Part shown: positions 17,519 to 26,769 of the stretch, in pieces
Layout: every line of letters begins with the position of its first letter
Numbering within the stretch: position 1 is the stretch's first letter
Assembly (NCBI GenBank): GCA_016789745.1
Contig: JAEUQF010000461.1
Location: forward strand, 1 to 64,000
Source: Bryobacterales bacterium
GTDB taxonomy: Bacteria; Acidobacteriota; Terriglobia; Bryobacterales; Bryobacteraceae
Length of the DNA: 64,000 nt
Direction: 5' to 3'
Translations under genes and position numbers: made by a program
Notes under the pieces: model-generated
Told to the model about the DNA's origin: nothing
Seen by the model: only the letters and a program-made list of their open reading frames with translations
The model's database searches: none

Positions 17519-18625
17519 ATGGCAAAGTTTGATCTGGTATTTGAAGGCGGAGGCGCCAAGGGCGTCGCCTTCATCGGCGCGCTGGGCGCCTTCTATGATG
17601 CGGGGCACCAGGCAGCCCGGGTGGTAGGAACGTCGGCTGGCGCGATCACAGCAACACTGCTGGCGGCGGGCTTGCAACCGACAGCGATGAAAGCCGCACT
17701 GACGGAAGTGGATGCCAAGGGCAAGCCCCGCTTTGCCACTTTCCTCGATCCGCCCGCCGGCGCCGAACTCGACGCCTACCTGGAAAAGTGGGATATCAGC
17801 CGGTTCATGCCGGGTGCCGGAATGGGCGCGAATCCGTTGGAGAAGCTCGCCCGAAACACCATGAAGAACATGCTCAAATCGAACGAAGCCGCGGCCTGTG
17901 GGTTCTCGTTCCTGGAACGGGGCGGTGTCTACGCCGGCCATGCGTTCCTGGTGTGGCTTAAAGAGCAGTTGGGAAAGGCGGGCGTGAACCCGGAGAGCAC
18001 CTTCGCCCAGTTGCACGCCGAGCGCAAGTGCGACCTGTCCCTGGTAGCCACCGATACCACCGCGGCCGAAATGCTGGTCCTGAACCACCGCACCGCGCCG
18101 CAATTGCCGGTGGCGATGGGCGTCCGGATGTCGATGAGTATTCCGTTTCTGTGGACGGAAGTGATCTGGGAATCGAAGTGGGGGCTCTATCGCGGACGCA
18201 CCGGAGATAGAGCCATTGAGGGACATGCCATCGTCGACGGCGGCGTGCTCTCCAACTTTCCTCTTCATCTGGTGGCGGAAGATTCGCCGCGGGTCAAGGA
18301 AGTGATGGGAGTGGAGGCAGACGCCGCGGCGGCCGGCACGCTGGGCCTCCTGATCGACGAGTCGCTCGAAGTGGAAGGGGTGAGTCCCCGTGGCCGCCGG
18401 CTGCAACTTCCCGCCACCGAGCGTGTGATGCGGCTCTACGACACTGTCACCTGCGCCCACGATAGGGTCACCATGGAACGATATGCCGATCTCATCTGCC
18501 ATCTCCCTGCAAAACACTTCGATACCCTCGAGTTCGGGGCAACGGAAGCGCGGCTGCAGGCTATGGTCGATGGCGGGCGCAAGGCGATGGAGGCGTACCT
18601 AGCTAAACGCAAACTGTCCGAGTAA
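17519..18625 (+). CDS. Patatin-like phospholipase
   Basis: A 368-residue serine hydrolase expected to cleave acyl chains from phospholipids. The oxyanion-hole motif GGGAKG is at residues 10-15, the nucleophile motif GTSAG at 37-41 (Ser39), and the catalytic Asp in VDGGVLSNFP about 200 residues later. The patatin Ser-Asp dyad is therefore complete. There is no signal peptide or membrane segment, so it is probably cytoplasmic. The ATG at 17519 follows GGGAG. It starts 20 bases after the small protein gene and 48 bases before the M3 peptidase, so they may be co-transcribed. Confidence 0.88.
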   Translation: MAKFDLVFEGGGAKGVAFIGALGAFYDAGHQAARVVGTSAGAITATLLAAGLQPTAMKAALTEVDAKGKPRFATFLDPPAGAELDAYLEKWDISRFMPGAGMGANPLEKLARNTMKNMLKSNEAAACGFSFLERGGVYAGHAFLVWLKEQLGKAGVNPESTFAQLHAERKCDLSLVATDTTAAEMLVLNHRTAPQLPVAMGVRMSMSIPFLWTEVIWESKWGLYRGRTGDRAIEGHAIVDGGVLSNFPLHLVAEDSPRVKEVMGVEADAAAAGTLGLLIDESLEVEGVSPRGRRLQLPATERVMRLYDTVTCAHDRVTMERYADLICHLPAKHFDTLEFGATEARLQAMVDGGRKAMEAYLAKRKLSE

Positions 18626-18673
18626 GCAGCGGCACAGCCATCAACGATATTCTTTACCACTGAGGCATTCATT

Positions 18674-20698
18674 TTGACCGAGAGCAATCCTTTACTCATC
18701 GACAGCCCGCTGCCCTATCAGTTTCCACCGTTCGACAAGATCCGCAATCAGCATTTCGGCCCCGCCATCGAGCAGGGCATGCGGGAACAGTTGGCCGAAG
18801 TGGATGCCATCGCCGGCAATCCGGAGCCCCCGACCTTCGAGAACACCGTCGTGGCATTGGAGCGCTGTGGCCGCCTGCTGGGACGCACGCTGCGCGTCTT
18901 CATGAACCTCGCCAGCGCGCATACCAGCGCCGATATCCAAGCCCTGGAGCGCGACCTGGCGCCCAAGCTCGCCGCGCACTCCGATGCAATCTCGTTAAAC
19001 CCGGCGTTGTTTGCCCGCATCGACGGGGTGTATCAACAGCGGGGTTCATTGGCGCTGGATCCGGAGTCGGACTACCTGCTCCAGAAACTGCACAAGGAGT
19101 TCACCCGGGCCGGTGCCAATCTGAATGAGGCCGGCAAGAACAAGCTGAAGGAACTGAATGCGCGAATCGCCACGCTCCGGACAACCTTCGAACAGAATGT
19201 TCTCAAGGAGCAGAACGCTTGTGGAGTGCGGGTATCTGACCGGGCTGAGTTGGCGGGCATGTCGGACGCCGAGATTGCGGCTTCCATGGATGGAGACGGA
19301 TACCTGATCCGGCTGAAGAATACGACCAGTCATCCCTCGTTTACCTACCTGCAGAACCGCGGCCTACGGGAGCGCATCCAGAAGGTCTCGCTGGCCCGCG
19401 GCTCCAGCGGCGGCGAGTTCGACAATCGCGACGTGGTGCTGCTCCTGGTGCGGCTGCGCGCCGAACGGGCCCGCTTGCTGGGCTATGCCAACCATGCCGA
19501 GTATCAGACCGAAGAGCAGACCGCCCGCACGGTGGAGGCCGTCGATCGCATGCTGGCCGATATAGCCGAACGTTCGGTGCGCAATGCGCGGCGGGAAGCC
19601 GCCGAGTTGCAGGAGCAGATGAGCGCGGAGTTGCCGGGCGCAACACTCGAAACCTGGGACTGGCTCTACTATGCCGAAAGGGTCCGCCAAGCCAAGTACG
19701 CCTTCGACGAATCGGAACTGCGCCCCTATCTGGAGCTGAACCGCGTGCTGGTGGACGGCGTGTTCTACGCGGCCGAGCGGCAGTTCGGAATCACGTTCCG
19801 TGAGCGGCACGATCTGCCGGTGTATCTGCCGGACGTGCAGGTATACGAAGTCTTCGATGCCGATGGCAAGCCGCTGGCCATCTTCCTGGCGGACAACTAC
19901 GCGCGCCCGTCCAAGCAGGGCGGGGCCTGGAACAGCGCCTATATCAAGCAGTCGCGACTGTTGGGCACGCTGCCCGTCGTGGCGAATCATATGAACGTGC
20001 AGAAGCCACCCGAAGGCGAGCCGACACTGCTGACCTGGGACGAGGTGGTGACGCTGTTCCATGAGTTCGGCCATGCGCTACACACCATGTTGAGCGACGT
20101 GCAGTATCCGAAGTTCAGCGGCACCAGCGTGCCACGGGATTTCGTGGAATTCCCGTCGCAGGTGAACGAGATGTGGACCGACTGGCCGGAAGTGCTGCGG
20201 AACTACGCCAGGCATTACGAAACCGGCGAGCCGATGCCCGCCGCCATGCTGGAGAAGATGGAGGCTGCGGCGAAGTTCAACCAGGGCTATAAGACCACTG
20301 AGTATGTTGCCGCGGCGCTGCTCGATCAGGCCTGGCACAAGCTGACGCCGGAGCAGGTGCCGGACGATGCCGTGGCATTCGAGCAGCAGGCCTTGGAGAA
20401 GGCCGGTGTGGCTCTGCCGTATCTGCCGCCGCGCTATCGCAGCTTCTACTTCACACACGTGTTCTCCGGCGGTTACTCGGCCGGGTACTACTCGTACATC
20501 TGGGCCGAGGTGCTGGATGCAGATGCGGTAGCGTGGTTTGAAGAGAATGGCGGATTGACGCGGGCCAATGGCGACCGTCTGCGCACCCATGTGCTTTCGC
20601 GCGGGGGCAGCGCGGATTCCATGACGTTGTACCGCGCCTTTGCCGGACGCGATCCCGATAGCCGGGCACTGTTGGCACGAAGGGGGTTGGACGCATGA
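18674..20698 (+). CDS. M3-family metallopeptidase (oligopeptidase A / Dcp-like)
   Basis: A 674-residue zinc peptidase of the thimet oligopeptidase family, which cuts short peptides. The zinc motif HEFGHALH is near residue 463, and FHEFGHALHTMLSDVQYPKF plus PRDFVEFPSQVNEMW supply the third ligand Glu region. The C-terminal PPRYRSFYFTHVFSGGYSAG and WAEVLDADAVAWF carry the substrate-binding Tyr residues. The length is normal for the family. The start is TTG at 18674, because no ATG precedes the conserved N-terminus (LPYQFPPFDKI). There is no signal peptide. The stop overlaps the sulfatase ATG by four bases (ATGA), so the two are translationally coupled, an unusual pairing. Confidence 0.92.
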   Translation: MTESNPLLIDSPLPYQFPPFDKIRNQHFGPAIEQGMREQLAEVDAIAGNPEPPTFENTVVALERCGRLLGRTLRVFMNLASAHTSADIQALERDLAPKLAAHSDAISLNPALFARIDGVYQQRGSLALDPESDYLLQKLHKEFTRAGANLNEAGKNKLKELNARIATLRTTFEQNVLKEQNACGVRVSDRAELAGMSDAEIAASMDGDGYLIRLKNTTSHPSFTYLQNRGLRERIQKVSLARGSSGGEFDNRDVVLLLVRLRAERARLLGYANHAEYQTEEQTARTVEAVDRMLADIAERSVRNARREAAELQEQMSAELPGATLETWDWLYYAERVRQAKYAFDESELRPYLELNRVLVDGVFYAAERQFGITFRERHDLPVYLPDVQVYEVFDADGKPLAIFLADNYARPSKQGGAWNSAYIKQSRLLGTLPVVANHMNVQKPPEGEPTLLTWDEVVTLFHEFGHALHTMLSDVQYPKFSGTSVPRDFVEFPSQVNEMWTDWPEVLRNYARHYETGEPMPAAMLEKMEAAAKFNQGYKTTEYVAAALLDQAWHKLTPEQVPDDAVAFEQQALEKAGVALPYLPPRYRSFYFTHVFSGGYSAGYYSYIWAEVLDADAVAWFEENGGLTRANGDRLRTHVLSRGGSADSMTLYRAFAGRDPDSRALLARRGLDA

Positions 20699-22062
20699 AC
20701 CGGAGAGCTTTCTTGGGAGCGGGCTTTGGCGCCGCGGCATGCCAGGCGCAGCAACAGTCGGCGGGAGGCGATCCGCCGAACGTGTTGCTGATCATCTTCG
20801 ACAAGTGCCGCACCGACGCGATCGGCACCTATGCCCGGCGCGATGACCTGACGCCGCGGCTGGATCGGATGGCCGCGCAGGGCGTGACGTTCGTGAACGC
20901 CTTCACGCCGCAGGCGCTCTGCGGCCCGGCACGGGCCTCGATCCTGACGGGCAAGTATCCGCATGCGCATGGGCTGCGGCGCAACGTGTATCCCGCCGCG
21001 GCCGGCAAGCTGAACACGAACTACCAGGACCCGATTCCTGACCCGTTTCGTGACCCGCGCTTCAACCTCTGGGACAACTTCGTCTTCTTCCTGAGCAATG
21101 CCGGCTATGCGACGGGCGCGATCGGCAAGTGGCATCTGGGGCCTGGCAACCCGGGCTTCTTCGATACGTTCCACTCGTTCAATTCGCTGCTGCGGCATTG
21201 GATTGGAGAGCCGCATCAGTCGCGCTACCGGCCCGATGTGCAGACCGACGACGCCATCCGCTTCATGGAGCAGCATCGCGGGCGACCGTGGTTCCTGCAG
21301 CAGTCCTTCTATGCCCCGCATGAACCGCTGGATCCGCCGAAGCAGTGGATGGCGAAGTTCGCAGGCAGGGAGCATGCCGACTACCACGCCACCGTGGCGA
21401 ACTTGGATTGGAACGTCGGCCGTATGCTGGATTCGCTGGAGAAAACCGGGCAGTTGGAGAACACGCTGGTGATCTTCACGGCCGACCATGGCCGGACCTG
21501 GATCGACAGGCCGGGGTCGGCGGAGTCGATTGCGCTGTCCTATGAAGAAGTAGCCAAGGTGCCGCTCATCCTGCGCTATCCGAAGGCCCTGGGTCAGGGC
21601 AAGCGATGGAACGCCGGAGTGACCACGGCGGACATCATGCCAACGGTGCTGGAGGCCTGCGGCGTCACGCTGGCGCAGGGCGCGCACGGCACGGGCTTGA
21701 CGCCGGTGATCCAATCGCGCAGCCTGATCAGCGAGGTGAAGGGCGGGCAGGACCGCTGGACACGGCCCATCATCATCGAGAACATCCCGCAGAAGGGGAT
21801 CGATGGGTCGTACTACGATGAGCGGGCGGTGCGCACGGAGCGCTACAAGCTCATCCTGCGGAAGTTCGAAGTGCGGCCGGAGTTGCGGGCTGGGGAGTTG
21901 TACGACTTGCAGGCCGATCCGGGAGAAGCAAAGAACCTGTGGAGCGCGGAGAAGGCGCGGGCTCGCGAGTTGGTGGGGATTCTGGAGAAGTGGGGAGTGG
22001 ACACCAACGATGCGCTCGCCCTGGAGTTGACCAGGGGAGCGCTTGCGGCGGTGCAGGGTTAG
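20695..22062 (+). CDS. Type I sulfatase, Tat- or lipoprotein-exported
   Basis: A 455-residue sulfatase/phosphohydrolase of the alkaline-phosphatase superfamily. The start MNRRAFLGAGFGAAACQAQ reads both as a Tat signal (RRAFLG) and as a lipobox (Cys16). Metal-site text is PNVLLIIFDKCRTDAIG. The formylglycine motif C-x-P-x-R is LCGPARASILTGKYPH with Cys76. A second metal patch is VIFTADHGRTW. GKWHLGPGN holds the conserved Lys-x-x-His. The Cys must be oxidised to formylglycine by a maturase, which is not in this window. Substrate unknown (sulfated glycan is usual for this group). It is coupled to the M3 peptidase and converges with mddA with a four-base overlap. Confidence 0.9.
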   Translation: MNRRAFLGAGFGAAACQAQQQSAGGDPPNVLLIIFDKCRTDAIGTYARRDDLTPRLDRMAAQGVTFVNAFTPQALCGPARASILTGKYPHAHGLRRNVYPAAAGKLNTNYQDPIPDPFRDPRFNLWDNFVFFLSNAGYATGAIGKWHLGPGNPGFFDTFHSFNSLLRHWIGEPHQSRYRPDVQTDDAIRFMEQHRGRPWFLQQSFYAPHEPLDPPKQWMAKFAGREHADYHATVANLDWNVGRMLDSLEKTGQLENTLVIFTADHGRTWIDRPGSAESIALSYEEVAKVPLILRYPKALGQGKRWNAGVTTADIMPTVLEACGVTLAQGAHGTGLTPVIQSRSLISEVKGGQDRWTRPIIIENIPQKGIDGSYYDERAVRTERYKLILRKFEVRPELRAGELYDLQADPGEAKNLWSAEKARARELVGILEKWGVDTNDALALELTRGALAAVQG

Positions 22063-22784
22063 CGGGGCAGGCCCGGAACAAGCATCGGCACCTGTTCGCG
22101 GTAGCGCGCATATTCGGGGTGTTCGCGCAGCAGGTCGGCTTCTTCGAATTGGATGGCAATGAGGATGTACGCCGTGGTCATGACCGCGAACAGCAGGTGC
22201 GTCATGGTCATGCGCGGCGTCGACCAGAAGACGAACAGCCAGCCGACATAGAGCGGGTGCCGCACCACGCGATAGAGCACGGGCATGACGAAGCGCAGCT
22301 TGGTTTGCGGCTGCCCTTGCAGTTCGCGCCAGACCTGGCGCAGACCGAACAGATCGAAGTGGTTGATGACGAAGGTGGTGACGAACACCAGCAGCCAGCC
22401 AAAGGCGTACGCGCCGTAAAGCATGGCTTGTGCGGGCATGGCTTCGAGGTTCCAGATGACGCCGCCGAGCGGGCGCCATTGCCAGAACAGTAGCAGCAGC
22501 GCGAGGCTGCTGGCCAGAACGTAGGTGCTGCGTTCGGCGGCGACAGGAATCACCCGCGTCAGCAGTTTCTTGAAGCCCTGGCGCGCCATGATGCTGTGCT
22601 GCAGGGCGAATAGGGATAGCAGGCAGAGGTCAACGTAGACGGCGGTGAGCCAGTCACCGGAGGCTGGCGAGTCCATTGTCTTCGGCACGGCGAAGTTGCC
22701 AATGAAGCCAATGGCATAGAGGAAGGTGACGAGGAACACGGCGTAGCTGAACACGCCGTAGAGGAAGATCGCGATTCGTTTCAT
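22059..22784 (-). CDS. mddA: Methanethiol S-methyltransferase-like membrane protein (MddA type)
   Basis: A 241-residue protein with about five membrane segments (residues 5-27, 48-63, 86-100, 118-136, 190-210). It ends with the isoprenylcysteine-methyltransferase-like core VLYRVVRHPLYVGWLFVFWS, then LIAIQFEEADLLREHPEYAR. The RHPLYVGWL motif and C-terminal E-x-x-L-x-x-x-x-P-x-Y-x-x-Y bind S-adenosylmethionine. The overall pattern and length match MddA, which methylates methanethiol to dimethyl sulfide, better than NnrU or ICMT. Assignment is by recalled similarity. It is a single gene, 56 bases after the kinase gene on the same strand. Confidence 0.7.
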   Translation of the reverse strand: MKRIAIFLYGVFSYAVFLVTFLYAIGFIGNFAVPKTMDSPASGDWLTAVYVDLCLLSLFALQHSIMARQGFKKLLTRVIPVAAERSTYVLASSLALLLLFWQWRPLGGVIWNLEAMPAQAMLYGAYAFGWLLVFVTTFVINHFDLFGLRQVWRELQGQPQTKLRFVMPVLYRVVRHPLYVGWLFVFWSTPRMTMTHLLFAVMTTAYILIAIQFEEADLLREHPEYARYREQVPMLVPGLPR

Positions 22785-22840
22785 TTCAGGTTCTCACTTT
22801 CTGTTTAGTAAGCGAGAGCCAGAGCAAGAATTCGCAGGGC

Positions 22841-25399
22841 TTAGCGTGCGGCGAGCAGTTGGCGTTCGACGAACGGATTGCCGGGGAGCTTCTGTTGCCA
22901 GTGCAGCCAGAGGTCGCGGCGGCGCTGGTGCCAGCGGGCGGCTTGGGCGGTATCGCCAGAGCGCGTGTGGAGTTCGTCCAGGGCCTGGTAGAAGCGGGAG
23001 AACCAGTTGGCTTGCCGGAGCGTGCGATGAGGGTCGGCTTTCGCGGCAAGCGCCTTGTCGTGCAGTTCCTGATAGGTGCGAATGGCGCCGGCAGTATCGC
23101 CCGTATCGGTCTGATGGTCGGCGAAGGCGCGCAGGACGCCATGGGCCGCGTCGCCGAGTTCTACCTTGTCCGAGGGGTAGAGCCGCAGGTCGCGAAGACG
23201 GGCGAAGGCATCGTCTAAACGCAGGCGGGCCTCGGCGGTGCGATGCAGTCTGCGCAGTGGATAGGAGGAGCCAGCCAGCAGCACGATCTCTTCCCGGCGG
23301 AACTTGGAGTTATTGATCTCGGCTACGCGCTGGCGCGCCTGATCGAAGATGCGGAGGGATGTGCTGGGGTCGGTGGGATCCAGCAGGTCACCGAGTTGCA
23401 TGGCGTTCATGGAGACATAGGAGCGGCTGCGGTAGTCCTGCTTGTCTTTTGCGGCGAGCGATTCGGCAATGTCAAAGGCGCGATAAAGGAGCGGGATCGC
23501 CTGCTGAGGCCGGTTGAGACTGATGGCGCCGGACTCTCCAAGGATAAGCGCTTCGCGCCAGAGGGAGGCCGCGAGTTGTACGGCTTTGTCGGTGTCCGAA
23601 AGATCGAAGCCCCTCTCGGCGATGACGCGGCTTTCGTGAGCAGCGGCGAGGGCGCGGTCGAGATCGCCGGAGTAGCGGGCCGTATTGGCGAGGATACTGA
23701 GGGACTTGCCAAGGGAGGCTTGGTGGCGCGAGTCGCGGGCCACCTGGACGGCGCGCGCCGCATAGCGGGCAGCTTCGTCCACCTGCGAATCGTTGGAGAA
23801 GTTGAGGGCGATGTTCGAATAAAGGCGGCAGGACGAGATGAGTTCCTCCGCACTGGCGGGCCCGAGGGCGAAGCGCTGGTCAAGATAGGAGACGGCGCGT
23901 GTGCGAAGGGCTTGCATATCGGGGTGGCGGTACTCGGTATCGGCAATGATCATGAGGTCATGGGCGATATCGGCGGCCGTGAGCAGAGCCTTGCCTTGGA
24001 GTTGTGTATCGGCGGCGGCGAGAGCGCGGCCGATGAGCGCTTCGGCTTGAGACAGGCTCTGCTTGGCGTCGGCCAGGCGGCCGAGGTTGGAGGTGATGGG
24101 CACCCCCTGCACGCGAGCGACCTGCAGGTAGGCGGCGGCGAGTTCGAGAGCAAGCTCCGGATCACGGGCTTCGGCGCGAAGCTTATCGAGGTACTCGAGC
24201 GAGGAAGTAACGATACGGGCACGCGCCTTTGTGGAGCCTGGCAGCTTGCTGATGTCGCCATCGAGATCGAGCATTTGCTTCGACAGCCGGCGGACCTGGG
24301 CGAAGCGGTTCTCGGCGATGCCGCGTTCGCGCTGCACGACGACAAAGCCGCCGGCGATGGCGACGAGTACGGCCAGCGCCGCGGCGACGGGCAGCCAGCG
24401 GCGGCGGATGAACTTGCGGACCTGGTAGAGCGTGTCGCCACGGCGGGCGTCGACGGGACGGTGGTCGAGCCAGGCCTGCAGGTCGGCGCTGAGCAGATCG
24501 ACCGAGGCGTAGCGTTCTTCGGGCTCGTGACGGGTGGCTTTGCCGATGATGGCGGCAAGGTCTTTGTCGAGGCCGATGGTTGGTCCCTTGCCGCAGAGCA
24601 GGCGGCGGAGCACGGTGCCGAGCGAATAGATGTCGGTGGTGGTGGCCTGCGTTTCGCCGCGGATCTGTTCGGGGCTGGCGTAATCGGGCGTGAGGGCGCG
24701 TTCGACGGTGCGTGTTTGTTCGGTTTCGTCGAGCAGTTTGGCGATGCCGAAATCGAGGAGCTTGGGTTGGCCGGCGGCATCGATGAGGATGTTGGAAGGT
24801 TTGAGGTCGCGATGGATGATGAGGTTGCGGTGGGCATAGGCCACGGCTTCGGCCATACGGAGGAAGAGGGAGACTATAGTGCGTGGATCGCGGCCGGCCA
24901 GATAGCGGTCGATGGTGGTGCCCTCGACATACTCCATCACGAGGTAAGGCTGGCCTTGGCTGTGGCCGGCGTCGAGCAGTCGGGCAATGCCGGGATGTTG
25001 GAGCGAGGCGAGGATCTGACGTTCGCGCAGAAAGCGTCCGCGGAAGGCGGGCAGGTCGGCATCGGCATGGAGGAACTTGATGGCCACCTGCTGTTCGATC
25101 TCGCCATCGGCACGCTCGGCGAGATAGACGGAACCCATGCCGCCGTTGCCGATCAGGCGGATCAGGCGGTAGGAACCGCAGCGACCCTCCGAAGAGGGCG
25201 CGCGGGAGAGCAGGTAGTGTTCGGTGGCGGCGCCGACGGCTTCGGTGAGGACGCTGGCCTGCGTGTCGTCGTAGGCAAGGAGCGATTCCACGCGTTGGCG
25301 AACGCCGGTTGCGACGCGATGGCGTGCGTAGTGGGCTTCGCGTTCGGCGGTGGAACGGCCCGCGAGCTCGCGGAACAGCACTCGGATGTCATCGCTCAT
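22841..25399 (-). CDS. Membrane Ser/Thr protein kinase with C-terminal TPR-like domain
   Basis: An 852-residue Hanks-type kinase. The N-terminal about 70 residues are helical. The kinase domain (about 77-315) has a glycine loop GNGGMGSVYLA, VAIKFL (Lys108), IIHRDLKPSN (Asp198), LDFGIA (Asp216) and SPEQIRG, so it should be active. After KFIRRRWLPVAAALAVLVAI a membrane helix spans about 336-355. About 490 external residues of paired helices follow (LALELAAAYLQVARVQGV, DAKQSLSQAEALIGRAL, GDLDRALAAAHESRVIAE, GDTAGAIRTYQEL), which read as TPR repeats. In Acidobacteria such kinases are commonly paired with ECF-like sigma factors; one lies 750 bases away, divergently. Partners and signal are unknown. 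Confidence 0.9.
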   Translation of the reverse strand: MSDDIRVLFRELAGRSTAEREAHYARHRVATGVRQRVESLLAYDDTQASVLTEAVGAATEHYLLSRAPSSEGRCGSYRLIRLIGNGGMGSVYLAERADGEIEQQVAIKFLHADADLPAFRGRFLRERQILASLQHPGIARLLDAGHSQGQPYLVMEYVEGTTIDRYLAGRDPRTIVSLFLRMAEAVAYAHRNLIIHRDLKPSNILIDAAGQPKLLDFGIAKLLDETEQTRTVERALTPDYASPEQIRGETQATTTDIYSLGTVLRRLLCGKGPTIGLDKDLAAIIGKATRHEPEERYASVDLLSADLQAWLDHRPVDARRGDTLYQVRKFIRRRWLPVAAALAVLVAIAGGFVVVQRERGIAENRFAQVRRLSKQMLDLDGDISKLPGSTKARARIVTSSLEYLDKLRAEARDPELALELAAAYLQVARVQGVPITSNLGRLADAKQSLSQAEALIGRALAAADTQLQGKALLTAADIAHDLMIIADTEYRHPDMQALRTRAVSYLDQRFALGPASAEELISSCRLYSNIALNFSNDSQVDEAARYAARAVQVARDSRHQASLGKSLSILANTARYSGDLDRALAAAHESRVIAERGFDLSDTDKAVQLAASLWREALILGESGAISLNRPQQAIPLLYRAFDIAESLAAKDKQDYRSRSYVSMNAMQLGDLLDPTDPSTSLRIFDQARQRVAEINNSKFRREEIVLLAGSSYPLRRLHRTAEARLRLDDAFARLRDLRLYPSDKVELGDAAHGVLRAFADHQTDTGDTAGAIRTYQELHDKALAAKADPHRTLRQANWFSRFYQALDELHTRSGDTAQAARWHQRRRDLWLHWQQKLPGNPFVERQLLAAR

Positions 25400-25467
25400 G
25401 AAGAAGGATCTTCCTTATGAGCAGACGCGAGCCGCGGGCCGAAATCGGATCATGGGACTTGTGAATT

Positions 25468-26064
25468 TTACGGCCGGCCGGTGGGGCGGTAAAAGATATA
25501 GTCGGTGGTGTAGGGGACGAACTCGATCGCGCCAGCATCGGTGCAGGGCGTCGTAGGCGTTATGCCGCCGGTGGTGCGGACGCGCTGGATGTAGCTGGTC
25601 ATGCCCAGGGCACTGCCGCCCATAGGCCCGGGACGCGAGCCGGTGACTTCGAGCAGGAGCCAGGGAATGGCGTTGGGGGCCACGTAGGCAGGGTCGCTGG
25701 ACTCCTGGATTTTCTTGGCCCAGACGGTGCTGGTATCGAGCGAGCTTTGCCAGGTGGCGCGGGCGGGCATGCCGGGCTCGGTGGGATTGGCGCTGAGGTA
25801 GTGCGTGGTGACCTGCTGCTGCACTTCGGTGCCGAGGAACCGGAACTTGAGGAACAGCGTGGCTTGTGGCCCCTGGAACTTCCAGGCAAGGCCGCTTGCG
25901 GAAGGCAGGCAGACGTAGTTCTGGCTTCCGGTGGCAGAGGCCTGCAGGAAGGCGACATGGCCGGAGGGGACGTGCAGGTTGGCAGGCACGGCGATAGGTT
26001 GGGTGCTCTGGGACAGCGCCGGCAGTGCCAGCGCGAGTGTGAAGGCGAAGAGGGTTCTAAACAT
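25468..26064 (-). CDS. Secreted DUF3455 protein
   Basis: A 198-residue protein starting at ATG 26064, behind a good AGGAG site. It has a signal peptide (MFRTLFAFTLALALPALSQS). DUF3455 features follow in order: LHVPSGHVAFLQASATGSQN, YVCLPSASGLAWKFQGPQAT, THYLSANPTEPG, AIPWLLLEVTG, YIQRVRTTGGI, and a C-terminal VPYTTDYIFYRP. The biochemical role of DUF3455 is unknown to me. It sits between the kinase and the divergent sigma factor, so it may be a target of that signalling pair. Confidence 0.82.
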   Translation of the reverse strand: MFRTLFAFTLALALPALSQSTQPIAVPANLHVPSGHVAFLQASATGSQNYVCLPSASGLAWKFQGPQATLFLKFRFLGTEVQQQVTTHYLSANPTEPGMPARATWQSSLDTSTVWAKKIQESSDPAYVAPNAIPWLLLEVTGSRPGPMGGSALGMTSYIQRVRTTGGITPTTPCTDAGAIEFVPYTTDYIFYRPTGRP

Positions 26065-26146
26065 CGGATGCTCCTGTTGTTTTGGCGTTTCCAATCAAGG
26101 AAGCGGGATCGGCAAACAGAGTTCGCAAAGTATTACGCTGAGTGGC

Positions 26147-26713
26147 ATGGATGCATCGATGGAGCGGCTTTTCGAGAGACTACGGACTGGAGATGATTCG
26201 GCGCTGGGCGAATTGACACCGACGTTGTATAAGGAACTGCACCGGATTGCGTCGCGGCATCTGAGTGCAGAGCGGCAGGGGCACACACTGCAGCCGACCG
26301 CGCTGGTGCATGAGGCGTACCTGAAGATGGTTGACGGCAGCAGCCGCGACTATGCCGACCGGGTGCACTTTCTGGCGGTGGCGTCGCGGGTGATGCGGCA
26401 AGTGCTGGTGGATTACGCGCGGGCGAAGGCGAGTCTGAAGCGATCGGCGCCGGATGCGGGGGCTGCGGGACGTACGACAAGCCTGGAGGTACAGGCGGGC
26501 GAAGGGTTGGATATGAATGAGTTGCTGGCATTGGATGCGGCGCTGGATGCGCTGGCGGAGGAGAATGCCGAGTTGGCGCAGTTGATCGAGTTCAAGTACT
26601 TTGGCGGATTGACAGCCGAAGAGACGGCCGAGGCGTTGGGCAAGTCAGTTCATGTGGTGCGGCATGACCTGCGATTCGCCCAGGCCTGGTTGCGGGAGAG
26701 GCTGTCGCGGTAA
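26147..26713 (+). CDS. ECF-like sigma factor (RNA polymerase sigma-70, TIGR02999-type)
   Basis: A 188-residue sigma factor. Region 2 covers about residues 25-100 (LYKELHRIASRHLSAERQGH, TLQPTALVHEAYLKMVDG, VHFLAVASRVMRQVLVDYAR). The linker is charged. Region 4 begins near 130 (DAALDALAEENAELAQLIEF, KYFGGLTAEETAEALG), with the HTH running into VHVVRHDLRFAQAWLRERL. The motif QPTALVHEAYLK is typical of the acidobacterial/planctomycete ECF group linked to Ser/Thr kinases. No anti-sigma gene is adjacent. The start is MDASMERL at 26147, and the neighbouring DUF3455 gene is divergent. Confidence 0.88.
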   Translation: MDASMERLFERLRTGDDSALGELTPTLYKELHRIASRHLSAERQGHTLQPTALVHEAYLKMVDGSSRDYADRVHFLAVASRVMRQVLVDYARAKASLKRSAPDAGAAGRTTSLEVQAGEGLDMNELLALDAALDALAEENAELAQLIEFKYFGGLTAEETAEALGKSVHVVRHDLRFAQAWLRERLSR

Positions 26714-26769
26714 GGGGATTGACGCCGGGATGAGTTGGGGGTTAGGTAGAGGCAGGGAGGTTGGCGAGT

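Noticed and set aside
23243-25420. A 725-codon open frame opposite the Ser/Thr kinase gene
   Set aside because: It is the antisense of a GC-rich gene with strong third-position bias; its translation is low-complexity Gly/Ala/Glu text with no motif.
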